DNA of 64,000 nt from Mycobacterium sp. 4858 (lineage in GTDB: Bacteria > Actinomycetota > Actinomycetes > Mycobacteriales > Mycobacteriaceae). The stretch is taken from NCBI RefSeq assembly GCF_900240975.1, contig NZ_LT968776.1, forward strand, positions 3,345,092 to 3,409,091, in the 5' to 3' direction. A model generated the notes under the pieces. That model saw nothing but the letters and a program-made list of their open reading frames with translations. It searched no databases and was not told the origin of the DNA. The position numbers and the translations under genes were made by a program. Below are positions 25,121-34,396 of this stretch, piece by piece. The number at the start of each line of letters is the position of its first letter. The stretch's first letter is position 1.

Positions 25121-26514
25121 AACCCTTCTCCGAACGCAATCCGTTGATCGTCGGCCTCATCGGCATCGGCGTCACCCTGGCTCTCGTGTTGATCTCCCTG
25201 AACTATGACAAGCTGCCGTTCTCCAGCAGGGGCAAGACCTATTCGGCGTACTTCGCCGAGGCCGGCGGCTTGGTACCGGGTGACCACGTCCAGGTATCGG
25301 GTTACCGCGTCGGGCAGGTCTTGGGCGTTGACCTGGACGGACCGCGGGTGCTGGTCAAGTTCAGCGTCGCCAACGACGTCCGCCTCGGTGAGCGCACCGA
25401 GGCGGCGATCAAGCTGAAGAGCGTTCTCGGCAGCAAACTCTTGGAGGTAACCCCGCGCGGCGATGGGCAGCTGAGCCGCCCGATACCGCTCGACCGAACC
25501 AGGCCGGCCTATCAACTGCCAGACGCGCTGAGCGATCTCAGCAATACCATCAGCGGGTTGGACACCCAGCAGTTGTCCACCTCGCTGGCCGTGCTGTCCG
25601 ACACCTTCGCCGACACACCGCCCGACTTGAAGCAGGCGGTGCAGGGGGTCGCGCGCTTCTCTCAGACACTGAACGAGCGCGATGCGCAGCTGCGAAACCT
25701 GTTGAGCAGCGCCAACAAAGCAACCAAGGTGTTGGCCGACCGCAGTGACGAAGTGGTCAAGCTCGTCGCCAATACTAACGCGCTACTGGTTCAACTGAGA
25801 AGCCAAAGCAGTGCGCTGAGCCAGATCTCGAGCAACCTGTCCGCCGTGGCGCAGCAGATCAAGGGCTTCATCGCCGAGAACCGCAACACGCTCAAGCCGG
25901 CACTGGACAAGCTCAACGGGGTGTTGGCCATCCTGGACAACCGCAAGGAACGCGTCCAGAAAGCGATCGTCGGCCTAGGCAGATACGCCTTAGGGCTCGG
26001 TGAATCCGTCGGCTCGGGACCGTTCTACAAAGCGTATCTGGTCAACCTACTGCCCGGGCAGTTCGTGCAGCCCTTCATCGACGCGGCCTTCTCCGACTTG
26101 GGCCTGGACCCCAATGTGCTGCTGCCCTCACAGCGCACCGACCCGCAGCGCGGGCAGCCGGGCACGCCGCCGCTGCCGATACCGTTCCCGCGCACCGGCC
26201 AAGGCGGGGAACCACGCATGACCATCCCGGATGCCATCACCGGCAACCCGAGCGACCATCCATGCGGTGTGCCCGGCGTGGCGTTGCCCGGCCCCGGCTG
26301 TTATCCGTATCGGCAGCCGCTGCCCGCGCCGCCACCCGGCGGCCCCCCGCCGGGACCTCCCGCGCCGCCGGGTCCGGGCGAAGGACAGTCCATCCCGCCA
26401 GGGGGGCCCGTCGAACTACCAGCACCTGGTCAGATACCGCCGAGCCAACCGCCCGTGCTGAACGGACCCGGACCCATCGGCCCATCCCAGCCGGCTGGAG
26501 GGGGTGGCCAGTGA
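25117..26514 (+). CDS. mceC: Mce family protein MceC
   Basis: 465 residues from the ATG that overlaps mceB. Helix at ~9-27 (LIVGLIGIGVTLALVLISL), MCE domain (YFAEAGGLVPGDHVQVSGYR, VGQVLGV), helical repeats, then a proline-rich tail from about residue 360 with a Cys pair (HPCGVPGVALPGPGCYP). Tail residues are almost only P, G, A and Q and are likely extended and surface exposed. Overlaps mceD as GTGA. Confidence 0.92.
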   Translation: MKPFSERNPLIVGLIGIGVTLALVLISLNYDKLPFSSRGKTYSAYFAEAGGLVPGDHVQVSGYRVGQVLGVDLDGPRVLVKFSVANDVRLGERTEAAIKLKSVLGSKLLEVTPRGDGQLSRPIPLDRTRPAYQLPDALSDLSNTISGLDTQQLSTSLAVLSDTFADTPPDLKQAVQGVARFSQTLNERDAQLRNLLSSANKATKVLADRSDEVVKLVANTNALLVQLRSQSSALSQISSNLSAVAQQIKGFIAENRNTLKPALDKLNGVLAILDNRKERVQKAIVGLGRYALGLGESVGSGPFYKAYLVNLLPGQFVQPFIDAAFSDLGLDPNVLLPSQRTDPQRGQPGTPPLPIPFPRTGQGGEPRMTIPDAITGNPSDHPCGVPGVALPGPGCYPYRQPLPAPPPGGPPPGPPAPPGPGEGQSIPPGGPVELPAPGQIPPSQPPVLNGPGPIGPSQPAGGGGQ

Positions 26515-27839
26515 GGAACCGTTACGTCAAGCTCGGCGTGGCCATCGCACTTGCGGTCGTCCTTGTCGGCGGCATTGTCACCGTCGTCGGATTGGCGACC
26601 GGCATCGGCCATACGCAAGTCGTCGGCTATTTTGCGGACAGCACCGGCCTCTACGCCGGGGACGACGTCGTTATCCTCGGCGTGCGCGTGGGCAGGGTCG
26701 AGAAGATCGAACCGCAACCCAGCCGCGTCAAGATCACCTTCTGGTATGACGACAAATACAAGGTCCCCGCCGACGCCAAAGCCGTGATCATCGCGCCGTC
26801 ACTGGTGACACCGCGAGCCATCCAGCTGACGCCCGCCTACACGGGCGGGCCGACTATGGCCGATCACGCGACAATCCCGCAGGACCGCACCGCCGTTCCG
26901 GTCGAATACGACGATTTTCGCCAGCAGCTACAAAAACTGACTGAGACACTCCAGCCCGCCAAGCCAGGCGGAACCAGCACCTTGGGGGCGTTCGTCAACA
27001 CCGCGGCCGACAACCTGCGCGGCCAGGGGCCGGATATCCGTAGCACGCTCATCAAGCTGTCGCAGGCGATTTCCGCGCTCGGCGATCACAGCGACGACCT
27101 GTTCAGCACCTTCAAAAACCTGTCCATCCTGGTCTCCGCCCTGCACGACAGCAGCGACCTGCTGCGGCAACTGAACCAAAACCTGGCCGCGGTGACCGGC
27201 TTGTTGGCCAGCGACCCCGACGCCGTCGGCAACGCGGTCCGCGACCTCAACGACGTGGCCGGCGACGTCAGAGACTTCGTCGCCGACAACCGAGAGACGC
27301 TGGGCACCGCGTCGGACAAGCTGGCGTCGGTGACCACGGCGGTGAACCAGAGTCTCGACGACATCAAACAGGTGTTGCATGTCGCCCCGACCGCGTTCCA
27401 GAACTTCCTGAACATCTACAACCCCGCGCAGGGCTCGTTGACCGGCATCCTGGACGTCAACCAATTCGCCAACACGATCCAATTCCTGTGCGCCGCGGTC
27501 GAAGCCGCGTCGCGCAAAAACTCCAAGGAGTCGGCCAAGCTGTGCGTGCAGTACCTGGCGCCCATCATCAAAAACCGCCAGATCAACTTCCTCCCGCTGG
27601 GGGAAAACCTCTTCGTCGGCGCCACCGCGCGGCCGAACGAAATCACCTACAGCGAGGACTGGCTGCGGCCCGACTACGTTCCCCCGCCACCTCCGGGAGC
27701 GCCCGCACCGGCCGCCGCGCCGCCGCAGGAAAGCGCAACAGACGCGCCGGCCGCGCCACCGCCGGCCGCGCCGGTGCAGACCCCAGATCCGGCCGCCGGC
27801 TTGCGCGGAATGATGGTGCCGTCCGGGGGTGGACAATGA
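26511..27839 (+). CDS. mceD: Mce family protein MceD
   Basis: 442 residues from a GTG overlapping the mceC stop. Helix ~8-30 (GVAIALAVVLVGGIVTVVGL), MCE domain (YFADSTGLYAGDDVVILGVR, VGRVEKIE), long coiled/helical part, two conserved cysteines (FLCAAVEAASRK, LCVQYLAP) and an Ala/Pro-rich end. Overlaps mceE as ATGA. Confidence 0.92.
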   Translation: MRNRYVKLGVAIALAVVLVGGIVTVVGLATGIGHTQVVGYFADSTGLYAGDDVVILGVRVGRVEKIEPQPSRVKITFWYDDKYKVPADAKAVIIAPSLVTPRAIQLTPAYTGGPTMADHATIPQDRTAVPVEYDDFRQQLQKLTETLQPAKPGGTSTLGAFVNTAADNLRGQGPDIRSTLIKLSQAISALGDHSDDLFSTFKNLSILVSALHDSSDLLRQLNQNLAAVTGLLASDPDAVGNAVRDLNDVAGDVRDFVADNRETLGTASDKLASVTTAVNQSLDDIKQVLHVAPTAFQNFLNIYNPAQGSLTGILDVNQFANTIQFLCAAVEAASRKNSKESAKLCVQYLAPIIKNRQINFLPLGENLFVGATARPNEITYSEDWLRPDYVPPPPPGAPAPAAAPPQESATDAPAAPPPAAPVQTPDPAAGLRGMMVPSGGGQ

Positions 27840-28990
27840 GCCGGGCACCACGGTATCGCATGGCCGCGGGCCTGGTGACGGCACTTGCGCTGGTGCTATC
27901 GGGCTGCGGCTTCCACGGGGCGAACTCGTTCAAGCTGCCGGGAACCAAGGGCGGCGGGCCCGGTTCGTACACCGTTAAAGCAGAGATGTCCGACATTCAA
28001 AACCTGCAGCGGAACTCCCGCGTCCGGGTCAATGACGTCACCGTCGGCACCGTGACCGACATCGAACTGCAGGGCTGGCACGCGTTGGTCACGATGAGCA
28101 TCGAAGGCGGCGTGGACCTCCCGGCCAACGCGACGGCCACGATCGGCCAGACCAGCCTGCTGGGCTCGGTACACCTCGAATTGGCGCCACCCACTGGGGT
28201 GCCGCCCCTGGGCAAGCTCAAAAATGGGTCGTTTATACCGCTGTCCTCGGCGGGCGGATATCCGTCAACCGAACGCACGCTGGCGGCGCTTTCCCTGGTG
28301 CTCAACGGCGGCGGCCTAGGGCAGGTCCAGGACATCACCAAGGCGCTGAGCACCGCGTTCACCGGTCGCGAGCAGGACCTGAGAAGCCTGCTCGGCCAGC
28401 TCGACAAGTTCGTCGGCTACCTCAACGACCAAAAGGACGACATCATCGCCGCGACGGACAGCCTGAACAACCTGGCCGGTCAATTCGCCGACGAAAAACC
28501 GGTGATCGACAAGGCGCTGAAGACGATCCCGGACGCGTTGACGGCGCTGAAGGACGATCGGGAGGACCTTGCCAACGCGCTGGGTGACCTGAGCCGATTC
28601 GGTGCGCTTGCCGCCGACTCGGTCAACAAGACCAAGCAAAGCCTCGTGCAGGAACTTAACGACCTCGGCCCGGTGCTGCAGTCACTGGGCGACGCGGGGG
28701 TGTCCTTGACCCGTTCGCTGGGCCTCTTCGGCACCTTCCCGTTCCCCAAGGACACGCTGAGCAAATGGCTGCGCGGTGACTACGCAAACCTGACCGGCAT
28801 CTTCGACTTGACCCTGAGCCGGCTGGACTCGGGGTTGTTCACCGGCACCCGGTTTGAGTGCAACCTGAGCGAGCTGGAGCTTCAGTGGGGCCGCACCATC
28901 GGCCAGCTGCCCAGCCCCTGCATGGCGGGAAGCCAGTACAACCCCGGTAACCCGTTGGTCGTGCCTTACCACTTCAACCAGGGGCCGTGA
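27836..28990 (+). CDS. mceE: Mce family lipoprotein MceE (LprK-type)
   Basis: 384 residues. The N terminus is a lipoprotein signal with lipobox LSGC, acylated Cys at about 24, as in MceE/LprK subunits of other mce operons. MCE domain at ~45-115 (AEMSDIQNLQRNSRVRVNDV, TVGTVTDI), followed by the helical region and two late cysteines (FECNLSELELQW, PSPCMAGS). It anchors the Mce tunnel in the outer leaflet of the plasma membrane. Confidence 0.92.
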   Translation: MSRAPRYRMAAGLVTALALVLSGCGFHGANSFKLPGTKGGGPGSYTVKAEMSDIQNLQRNSRVRVNDVTVGTVTDIELQGWHALVTMSIEGGVDLPANATATIGQTSLLGSVHLELAPPTGVPPLGKLKNGSFIPLSSAGGYPSTERTLAALSLVLNGGGLGQVQDITKALSTAFTGREQDLRSLLGQLDKFVGYLNDQKDDIIAATDSLNNLAGQFADEKPVIDKALKTIPDALTALKDDREDLANALGDLSRFGALAADSVNKTKQSLVQELNDLGPVLQSLGDAGVSLTRSLGLFGTFPFPKDTLSKWLRGDYANLTGIFDLTLSRLDSGLFTGTRFECNLSELELQWGRTIGQLPSPCMAGSQYNPGNPLVVPYHFNQGP

Positions 28991-28994
28991 CATC

Positions 28995-30473
28995 ATGCTG
29001 AACCGACTCCCCCGACGCGTCAAACTCCAGCTGGCGGTTTTCGCGACGGTCAGCACCGCCGCGGCCGCCATCATTTTTTTCGCCTACATGCAGATACCGA
29101 CCTTCTTTTTCGGGATCGATCGGTATGAGGTCACGGTCAAACTGCCGCAGGCGGGTGGCCTGTATGCCGGCGGGAATGTCACCTACCACGGGGTCGAAGT
29201 CGGTCGGGTGCAGGCCGTGCGCCTGACCGATAGCGGCGCCGAGGCGGTGCTGCGGATGGACTCGGATTTCCATATTCCGGCCGATTCCGGCGCCCAGGTG
29301 CATAGCGTGTCGGCGATCGGCGAGCAGTACGTCGAACTGCTGCCCCGCAGCACGGCCGGGCCGCCACTGAAAGACGGTGACGTGATACCGGTCGACCGCA
29401 CGTATGTCCCGCCGGACATCAATTCGCTGTTGGCGGCCACCAACCGCGGACTGAACGCGATCCCACGGGACAACCTGAAAACGGTGGTCGACGAGTCGTA
29501 TGTCGCAGTCGGCGGGCTCGGGCCGGAACTTTCCCGGCTGGTGAAAGGGACGACTGCGCTGTCGATCGACGCCCGAAAGAACCTGGACGCACTGGTCAAT
29601 CTGATCGACAACTCCAAGCCGCTGCTCGACAGTCAGATCGACTCATCGGACGGAATCCAGGCGTGGGCCTCACACCTGGCGGCGATCACCTCGCAGTTGC
29701 GCAACAACGACTCCTCGGTTGCGGGCCTGCTGCATAAGGGTGGCCCAGCCGCCGCCGAGGCACGCGATTTGTTCGACCGGCTGAACCCCACCTTGCCGAT
29801 CGTCCTGGCCAACTTGGTCAGTGTCGGGCAGGTAGGCGTCACCTACCGCGACAATCTGGAATCCCTTCTGGTGGAGCTGCCACAGGGGGCCGCCGACATC
29901 CAGGCGATCGGCGTGGCCAACAAAGACACCAAGCAGCCCTACCGCGCCCCCTTTCTGAGCTTCAAGCTAAACCTCAACTGGCCGCCGCCGTGCACGACGG
30001 GATTCCTGCCGGCCCAGCAGCAGCGGGCGCCCAGTTACGAGGACTACCCGGATGTCCCGAAGGGGGATTTCTACTGCCGGGTGCCACAAGACTCGCAGCT
30101 CAACGTGCGTGGCGCACACAATCTGCCGTGTGAGACCCGGCCCGGCAAGCGGGCGCCTACCGTCAAGATGTGCGAGAGCGACGAGACGTACGTTCCGCTG
30201 AACGACGGCTGGAACTGGAAGGGTGATCCGAACGCTACATTTTCCGGCCAAGGTGTCCCGCAGTTCAGGCCGGGGGAGGAACCAGCGGGGCAGGTCCCCG
30301 CACCGTCGCCGCCCGGTCCGGAACCACCGCCGATCGCAGCCGTCCAGTACGACCCAGCCACGGGCATGTACGTGGGACCCGACGGGCGTATGTACACACA
30401 ACGAGACCTGGCCCGTGGTGCCACAAAGGAGCAAACATGGCAAAGCATGCTGATGCCGCCCAAGACGAACTGA
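28995..30473 (+). CDS. mceF: Mce family protein MceF
   Basis: 492 residues. Helix at ~12-32 (LAVFATVSTAAAAIIFFAYM), MCE domain (LPQAGGLYAGGNVTYHGVEV, GRVQAVRL), helical region, and a C-terminal part with several cysteines and a Pro-rich stretch. The end, VGPDGRMYTQRDLARGATKE, is a common MceF-type finish. The last 37 bases overlap the start of the next gene in another frame. Confidence 0.92.
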   Translation: MLNRLPRRVKLQLAVFATVSTAAAAIIFFAYMQIPTFFFGIDRYEVTVKLPQAGGLYAGGNVTYHGVEVGRVQAVRLTDSGAEAVLRMDSDFHIPADSGAQVHSVSAIGEQYVELLPRSTAGPPLKDGDVIPVDRTYVPPDINSLLAATNRGLNAIPRDNLKTVVDESYVAVGGLGPELSRLVKGTTALSIDARKNLDALVNLIDNSKPLLDSQIDSSDGIQAWASHLAAITSQLRNNDSSVAGLLHKGGPAAAEARDLFDRLNPTLPIVLANLVSVGQVGVTYRDNLESLLVELPQGAADIQAIGVANKDTKQPYRAPFLSFKLNLNWPPPCTTGFLPAQQQRAPSYEDYPDVPKGDFYCRVPQDSQLNVRGAHNLPCETRPGKRAPTVKMCESDETYVPLNDGWNWKGDPNATFSGQGVPQFRPGEEPAGQVPAPSPPGPEPPPIAAVQYDPATGMYVGPDGRMYTQRDLARGATKEQTWQSMLMPPKTN

Positions 30474-31165
30474 GCGCGACAGGCCGTCCGTCTACGTCCG
30501 CGGCGACGCCGGGGCAGAGCGACGGCGATTCAACGCAATTGCCCAACAGGATCACCTCGAAAGACGAGAACGCCGAGGCGGGAGTCGCCCCGGACGAATC
30601 CGATGCGGCCGACGACTATGACACTGCCGTCGATGAAGACGTCGACGACGCTTCCGAAGACGCTGCGCCGCCTAAAAAGCGGGCCACGCCGGTGCGGCTG
30701 GCAGCGGCGTTGGGTTTGGTGACGGTCGTGGCCTTGGGCGCGGTGGCCGGATGGTTCGGGTATCGGGGATATCAGTCACGTCAGGCCCAACAGCAACGCG
30801 AGCTGCTGGTTCAGGTCGGGCGGCAAGGCGCGCTGAACCTGACCACAATCGACTGGCACCACGCCGACGCTGACGTCCAGCGCATCCTGGACTCCGCGAC
30901 GGGTCAGTTCTACGACGATTTCTCCCAGCGATCAAAACCTTTCGTTGATGTGGTCAAGAAGGCGCAGTCCACGTCGGTGGGGACAATCACCGACGCGGGT
31001 CTCGAGTCGCAATCGGGCGACGAAGCCCAGGTTCTGGTGGCTGTATCCGTTAAGACCTCGAATGCCGTTGCGGCCGAACAGGATCCGCGGCATTGGCGAA
31101 TGCGGATAACGGTGCAGAAGGTCGGCGGTGGCGCAAAAGTCTCCAATGTCGGATTTGTACCGTGA
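30437..31165 (+). CDS. Mce-associated membrane protein (first)
   Basis: 242 residues. The start lies inside mceF with AAGGAG five bases upstream. An acidic, disordered ~80-residue cytoplasmic part precedes one transmembrane helix (~90-112, LAAALGLVTVVALGAVAGWF) and an extracytoplasmic NTF2-like domain (LTTIDWHHADADVQRILDSA, TGQFYDDFSQRSKPF). Proteins of this type (Mas) stabilise Mce complexes. The next gene is a paralogue. Confidence 0.85.
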   Translation: MAKHADAAQDELSATGRPSTSAATPGQSDGDSTQLPNRITSKDENAEAGVAPDESDAADDYDTAVDEDVDDASEDAAPPKKRATPVRLAAALGLVTVVALGAVAGWFGYRGYQSRQAQQQRELLVQVGRQGALNLTTIDWHHADADVQRILDSATGQFYDDFSQRSKPFVDVVKKAQSTSVGTITDAGLESQSGDEAQVLVAVSVKTSNAVAAEQDPRHWRMRITVQKVGGGAKVSNVGFVP

Positions 31166-31227
31166 GCAGGCCGTTGTCCGGCAACCGCCGACACCGGGCT
31201 CTGCCAACCAGAAAAGGAACTATCGCA

Positions 31228-32004
31228 GTGCGGCTCAAAACCGATCGTAAGACCGATCCGGACGCAACCGAGGTCTCCGAGGAGAAGGCTGGGCAGGTCG
31301 CCAGCCAGACGAGCGAACCCGAGGCGATCGGCGACGCGGAGACCATCACCAATGACGCCGAAGACCGGGCCGAACCTGCCGAGGACACGAGCGGCGGGGA
31401 CGCGGAAGACGTTGCCGAATCGGGCGACACGTCCTCTGATGATGCTGAAGCCGATGATGTTGAAACCGAAAAAGATGTCAAAGACGTTGAGCCGCCGGAA
31501 CGTAAACGCCGAATCAGCCGGATCAAATGGTCGCGGGTGCTTGTCTTCTGGGTGCTTCCAGCGGTCGCGATGATGATCGCGGCTGCCGCGGGTTATTTGA
31601 AGTGGCAAGACGCGTGGGTCCGGGATTCGGCGGTCGCCGGTATCGAGTCGGTCGCGGCCGCTAAGGATTCCACCGTGGCAATACTGTCCTACCAGCCCGA
31701 CACCGTCGATAAAGACCTAACTGCCGCGCGGGACCGGTTGACCGGCAAGTTCAAGGACTCCTACACACAATTGGTCCATGACGTCGTGATGCCCGGCGCC
31801 AGAAAGGACCACATTTCGGCGATCGCCACCGTTCCCGCGGCGGCGTCGGTGTCGGCGACTCCCAACCACGCGGTTGTCCTGGTGTTCGTCAACCAGACCG
31901 TGACTGTTGGCAATGATGCGCCCACGGACACCGCGTCCACTGTCCGGGTGACGTTGGACAAGAGCGGCGGCCGTTGGCTGATCTCCTCTTTCGACCCCGT
32001 CTAG
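31228..32004 (+). CDS. Mce-associated membrane protein (second)
   Basis: 258 residues from a GTG with AAAAGGA nine bases upstream; a GTG at 31162 overlapping the previous stop as GTGA is an alternative adding 22 residues. An acidic low-complexity region (~100 residues, Asp/Glu/Ala/Thr) is followed by one membrane helix (VLVFWVLPAVAMMIAAAAGY) and an NTF2-like domain (AATVPAAASV... type strands, VRVTLDKSGGRWLISSFDPV). Paralogous to the preceding gene; last gene of the mce operon. Confidence 0.85.
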   Translation: MRLKTDRKTDPDATEVSEEKAGQVASQTSEPEAIGDAETITNDAEDRAEPAEDTSGGDAEDVAESGDTSSDDAEADDVETEKDVKDVEPPERKRRISRIKWSRVLVFWVLPAVAMMIAAAAGYLKWQDAWVRDSAVAGIESVAAAKDSTVAILSYQPDTVDKDLTAARDRLTGKFKDSYTQLVHDVVMPGARKDHISAIATVPAAASVSATPNHAVVLVFVNQTVTVGNDAPTDTASTVRVTLDKSGGRWLISSFDPV

Positions 32005-32043
32005 TCGGAAAGCGCGGTGGCCCAAGGGATATGCGCGGCAGCA

Positions 32044-32460
32044 TTACAGGGTCGTCTGTGTCGGGCCGAAATTCTGGCACAACGTGTACGGCGGCGTGAT
32101 GGAGTCTGCACATCCTTGGGCCTTCACCACGTATGTCGCCCCAGGCCGGTAGAAGTAGTACATGCGCACCGTCTCCTGACCGGACTTATATGCGCAATGC
32201 CCAGGCGAACCGTCGCCCGCTATAGATACACACACCACCTGCGAGTTGGGGACGGCAGCTGTGGTGCACGGCCCCGGATGCATCGTGACCAACACCTTGC
32301 TCTCTCCGGATACCTGTACAACTTCAGGCGGTGTGAGCACAAAGGAGCACTGTCCGGATGCATCTTCCCCCGACGGCGATGCGTGCGAGACGCCGGCCGA
32401 TCCGACGGGAACGAGCGCCATCCCGATAACCAGGCGAAAAGCCGCGAGACAGCGAAACAT
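32044..32460 (-). CDS. Secreted cysteine-rich mycobacterial protein
   Basis: 138 residues from the ATG at 32460 with a signal peptide (LAAFRLVIGMALVPVGSAGV, SHA). The mature part has six cysteines (GQCSFVLTPPEVVQV, HPGPCTTA, SQVVCVSIAGDGSPGHCAYK, QGCADS, TLCQNFGP), likely three disulphides. There is no ribosome site; TATTAT ends six bases before the ATG, which fits a leaderless transcript. Convergent with the mce operon. I do not know the family's function. Confidence 0.75.
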   Translation of the reverse strand: MFRCLAAFRLVIGMALVPVGSAGVSHASPSGEDASGQCSFVLTPPEVVQVSGESKVLVTMHPGPCTTAAVPNSQVVCVSIAGDGSPGHCAYKSGQETVRMYYFYRPGATYVVKAQGCADSITPPYTLCQNFGPTQTTL

Positions 32461-33271
32461 CTTTGAATAATACAAGTCAGCGCCCCGGCTAGGTAGGGTC
32501 TGACACGCACGCTTGCGAGTCGAACTACGCTGGCCCCACAACAGATTTCGAGCCCAGCGCGGTATCAATACCCCGTGGAGGCTCGGTGAGCTTCCCATTT
32601 TGCTGGCACGGCCACAGATCATTCACACGTGAGTGTTCTCGTATAGCGAGGTCATGGTCGCTGGACCAACCAGATAGATGTTCTCGGCCGCTTATGCTCA
32701 CGGTTTATCGCTAGGGTTGATGAATTCGGGGCGGCCATCGGCAAGGTTCGGCAATGAATTTTGGCGAGGCGTTTGACTATATCTCGGCGAGATGCGCCAG
32801 GGGCTTTTGGCTCAAGCCGCTACGCCACCGGTCAGCTCGCTCGTCCTGTGAGAACCTCCAAGCGGACGAGTCCGCGGGGTCGAAGCGCCTCTGGCCCCGC
32901 CATATTGGGCCATCTGACGCTACATCGCGCCACGGCGTGTCCCAGATTCACCGACCAAACACCGACCACGGATCAGCGTTGACGGAGGGTCGGCAGGACC
33001 AGAGCCGCCCTTGGCAGAGAAGCCGACTTGTCTCACGGTGACTGCCGCGACGCATTAGCACCACTAACGTCGTCCCGAGCGACGTAGGGCGACATATCGG
33101 CGCCCCATCCGGTTGGCACGTCTGCGAGCGGCGGGCGAACGTGTAGCCGGAACCTGATGGATCAATAGCGGTTATCCATAATGTGGCAGTACTCGGAAGA
33201 AGTGCCTCGCGGCGAAGTGACATCCTTTCCCAATCCTGGCCAATCCCAACGCCGCGGCTGCGGTTCGCGAG
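32461..33271. other. 0.8-kb stretch without a supportable gene
   Basis: Open frames here (for example 32754-33041 on the plus strand) lack ribosome sites and family signatures. It contains the promoter of the secreted protein on the left. Nothing resembling a transposase or integrase was seen. Confidence 0.45.
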
Positions 33272-33847
33272 CTACTCAACGCTGTTTGTGCGGTGAGCGA
33301 GCCAGGCGGCTGCGCGTTGGGAGGCTCTCCCAAAGCGTTCGGGTACGGTCGCGAGGCGCGTTGCGATCACTTGCGGGTCAACAAGATCAGCAGTGATCAG
33401 TGCGTCGACGAAGTTCAAGTCCTTCTCTCGGAGAGCACACAATTTCGCAACACACAGGTCTTCCTTGTCGAGGCACCATCCGATGAATTGAGGTTCGCCC
33501 GATGGGGCGGCGGTGTTCTCGTTCTGGACCTTGACCAGTCGATCGCGCCATCCGCCGGGCAGTGTCGAGGTCTGCAGGTCTACGGCGTCGATACTGAAGC
33601 CGTGAAGCTGCTCAAATGGGGAGAATTCGCCCGCTGCTCCTTCGATTTCGTCTGCGAGACGGGTGATTTCACCGGTGTTGTCGGCGATCGGGAGAACGTC
33701 GATTTCCGCCGATCTGGTGGCGTAGAAGGGCAGCTGATCTTCGGTGTAGGTGCCGAGGATCGCTTGGGAGCCGACGATGATCACTTCAGTCAGGCCCGCG
33801 ATTTGGCAGGCAGTCCGGATAGCGTGCTCAAGCTGGTCGCGCCGCAT
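33272..33847 (-). CDS. Nucleotidyltransferase toxin (DUF6036/AbiEii-like)
   Basis: 191 residues. The start of the polymerase-beta-type core is visible: LTEVIIVGSQAILGTYTE gives the GS motif, and SAEIDVLPI carries the D of the metal site. GWCLDKEDLCVAKLCALREK resembles the helix following the core in DUF6036 proteins. Its ATG overlaps the stop of the HTH gene (TGATG). HTH antitoxin plus nucleotidyltransferase toxin pairs such as the MenA-MenT systems of M. tuberculosis, whose toxins modify tRNA, have this layout. The second Asp of the DxD is replaced by Val (EIDVLP), so the exact metal ligands need checking. Confidence 0.75.
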   Translation of the reverse strand: MRRDQLEHAIRTACQIAGLTEVIIVGSQAILGTYTEDQLPFYATRSAEIDVLPIADNTGEITRLADEIEGAAGEFSPFEQLHGFSIDAVDLQTSTLPGGWRDRLVKVQNENTAAPSGEPQFIGWCLDKEDLCVAKLCALREKDLNFVDALITADLVDPQVIATRLATVPERFGRASQRAAAWLAHRTNSVE

Positions 33848-34365
33848 CAGCGCACCGTGCGCAAAACGCGGATGCGCTCCTCATCGCGGAGCAGTCCACC
33901 CATCGGTGAGACTTCGCGCATCTCGATGCAATCGCGGCTGAGTCCAGTAAGGACGCGATGAAGGCCGGGTACGTCGCCGCTTCTCATGAGTGATTCCCAG
34001 CGGTCGAGGTTTCTCATGTGTGGCTGGCCGGTGACGCCGGACCGCAATCGTCGCAGGTTGTGCTCGATCGCGGGTTGCCATTGTGTGAGAGTCGACCGCC
34101 TCAGGTGCCTGGCCAGCTCGCGGTGCAGTTTCCACGAGCGGCGTTCGGAACGTGTCAGCTTGGGAGTGACCGGCTGGCGGGTGATTTCGAGTCGGTACCC
34201 CATACAGGACAGCAGTCGGTCGAGCTGCTCATCGCTGAGTTCAACCTTGTCGGAGAGGAACTGGCTGATGCTCGGCTGGTGCACACCGCTGAGCCGAGAC
34301 AACTCGGACTGGGTGGTGCCTGTTTCGTGCATCACCGTCCGCAATACGTCACTCCGACCGCTCAT
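33847..34365 (-). CDS. HTH-domain antitoxin of nucleotidyltransferase TA module
   Basis: 172 residues. Residues ~8-50 are an XRE-type helix-turn-helix (TQSELSRLSGVHQPSISQFL, SDKVELSDEQLDRLLSCMGY); the C-terminal ~110 residues are Arg-rich and probably bind the toxin. I take ATG at 34365, preceded at five bases by a TATAGT -10 element, implying a leaderless mRNA; an upstream TTG is less likely. As first gene of the pair it should repress its own promoter. Confidence 0.8.
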   Translation of the reverse strand: MSGRSDVLRTVMHETGTTQSELSRLSGVHQPSISQFLSDKVELSDEQLDRLLSCMGYRLEITRQPVTPKLTRSERRSWKLHRELARHLRRSTLTQWQPAIEHNLRRLRSGVTGQPHMRNLDRWESLMRSGDVPGLHRVLTGLSRDCIEMREVSPMGGLLRDEERIRVLRTVR

Positions 34366-34371
34366 GCCCAA

Positions 34372-34392
34372 CTATAGCATTTTCTACTATAG
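34372..34392 (-). promoter_or_regulatory. Promoter and candidate operator of the TA module
   Basis: Two CTATAG palindromes (34372-34377 and 34387-34392) spaced nine bases apart lie immediately upstream of the antitoxin start. The proximal one overlaps the -10 box (TATAGT on the minus strand). This is where an autoregulating antitoxin would bind. Confidence 0.5.
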
Positions 34393-34396
34393 ATAG

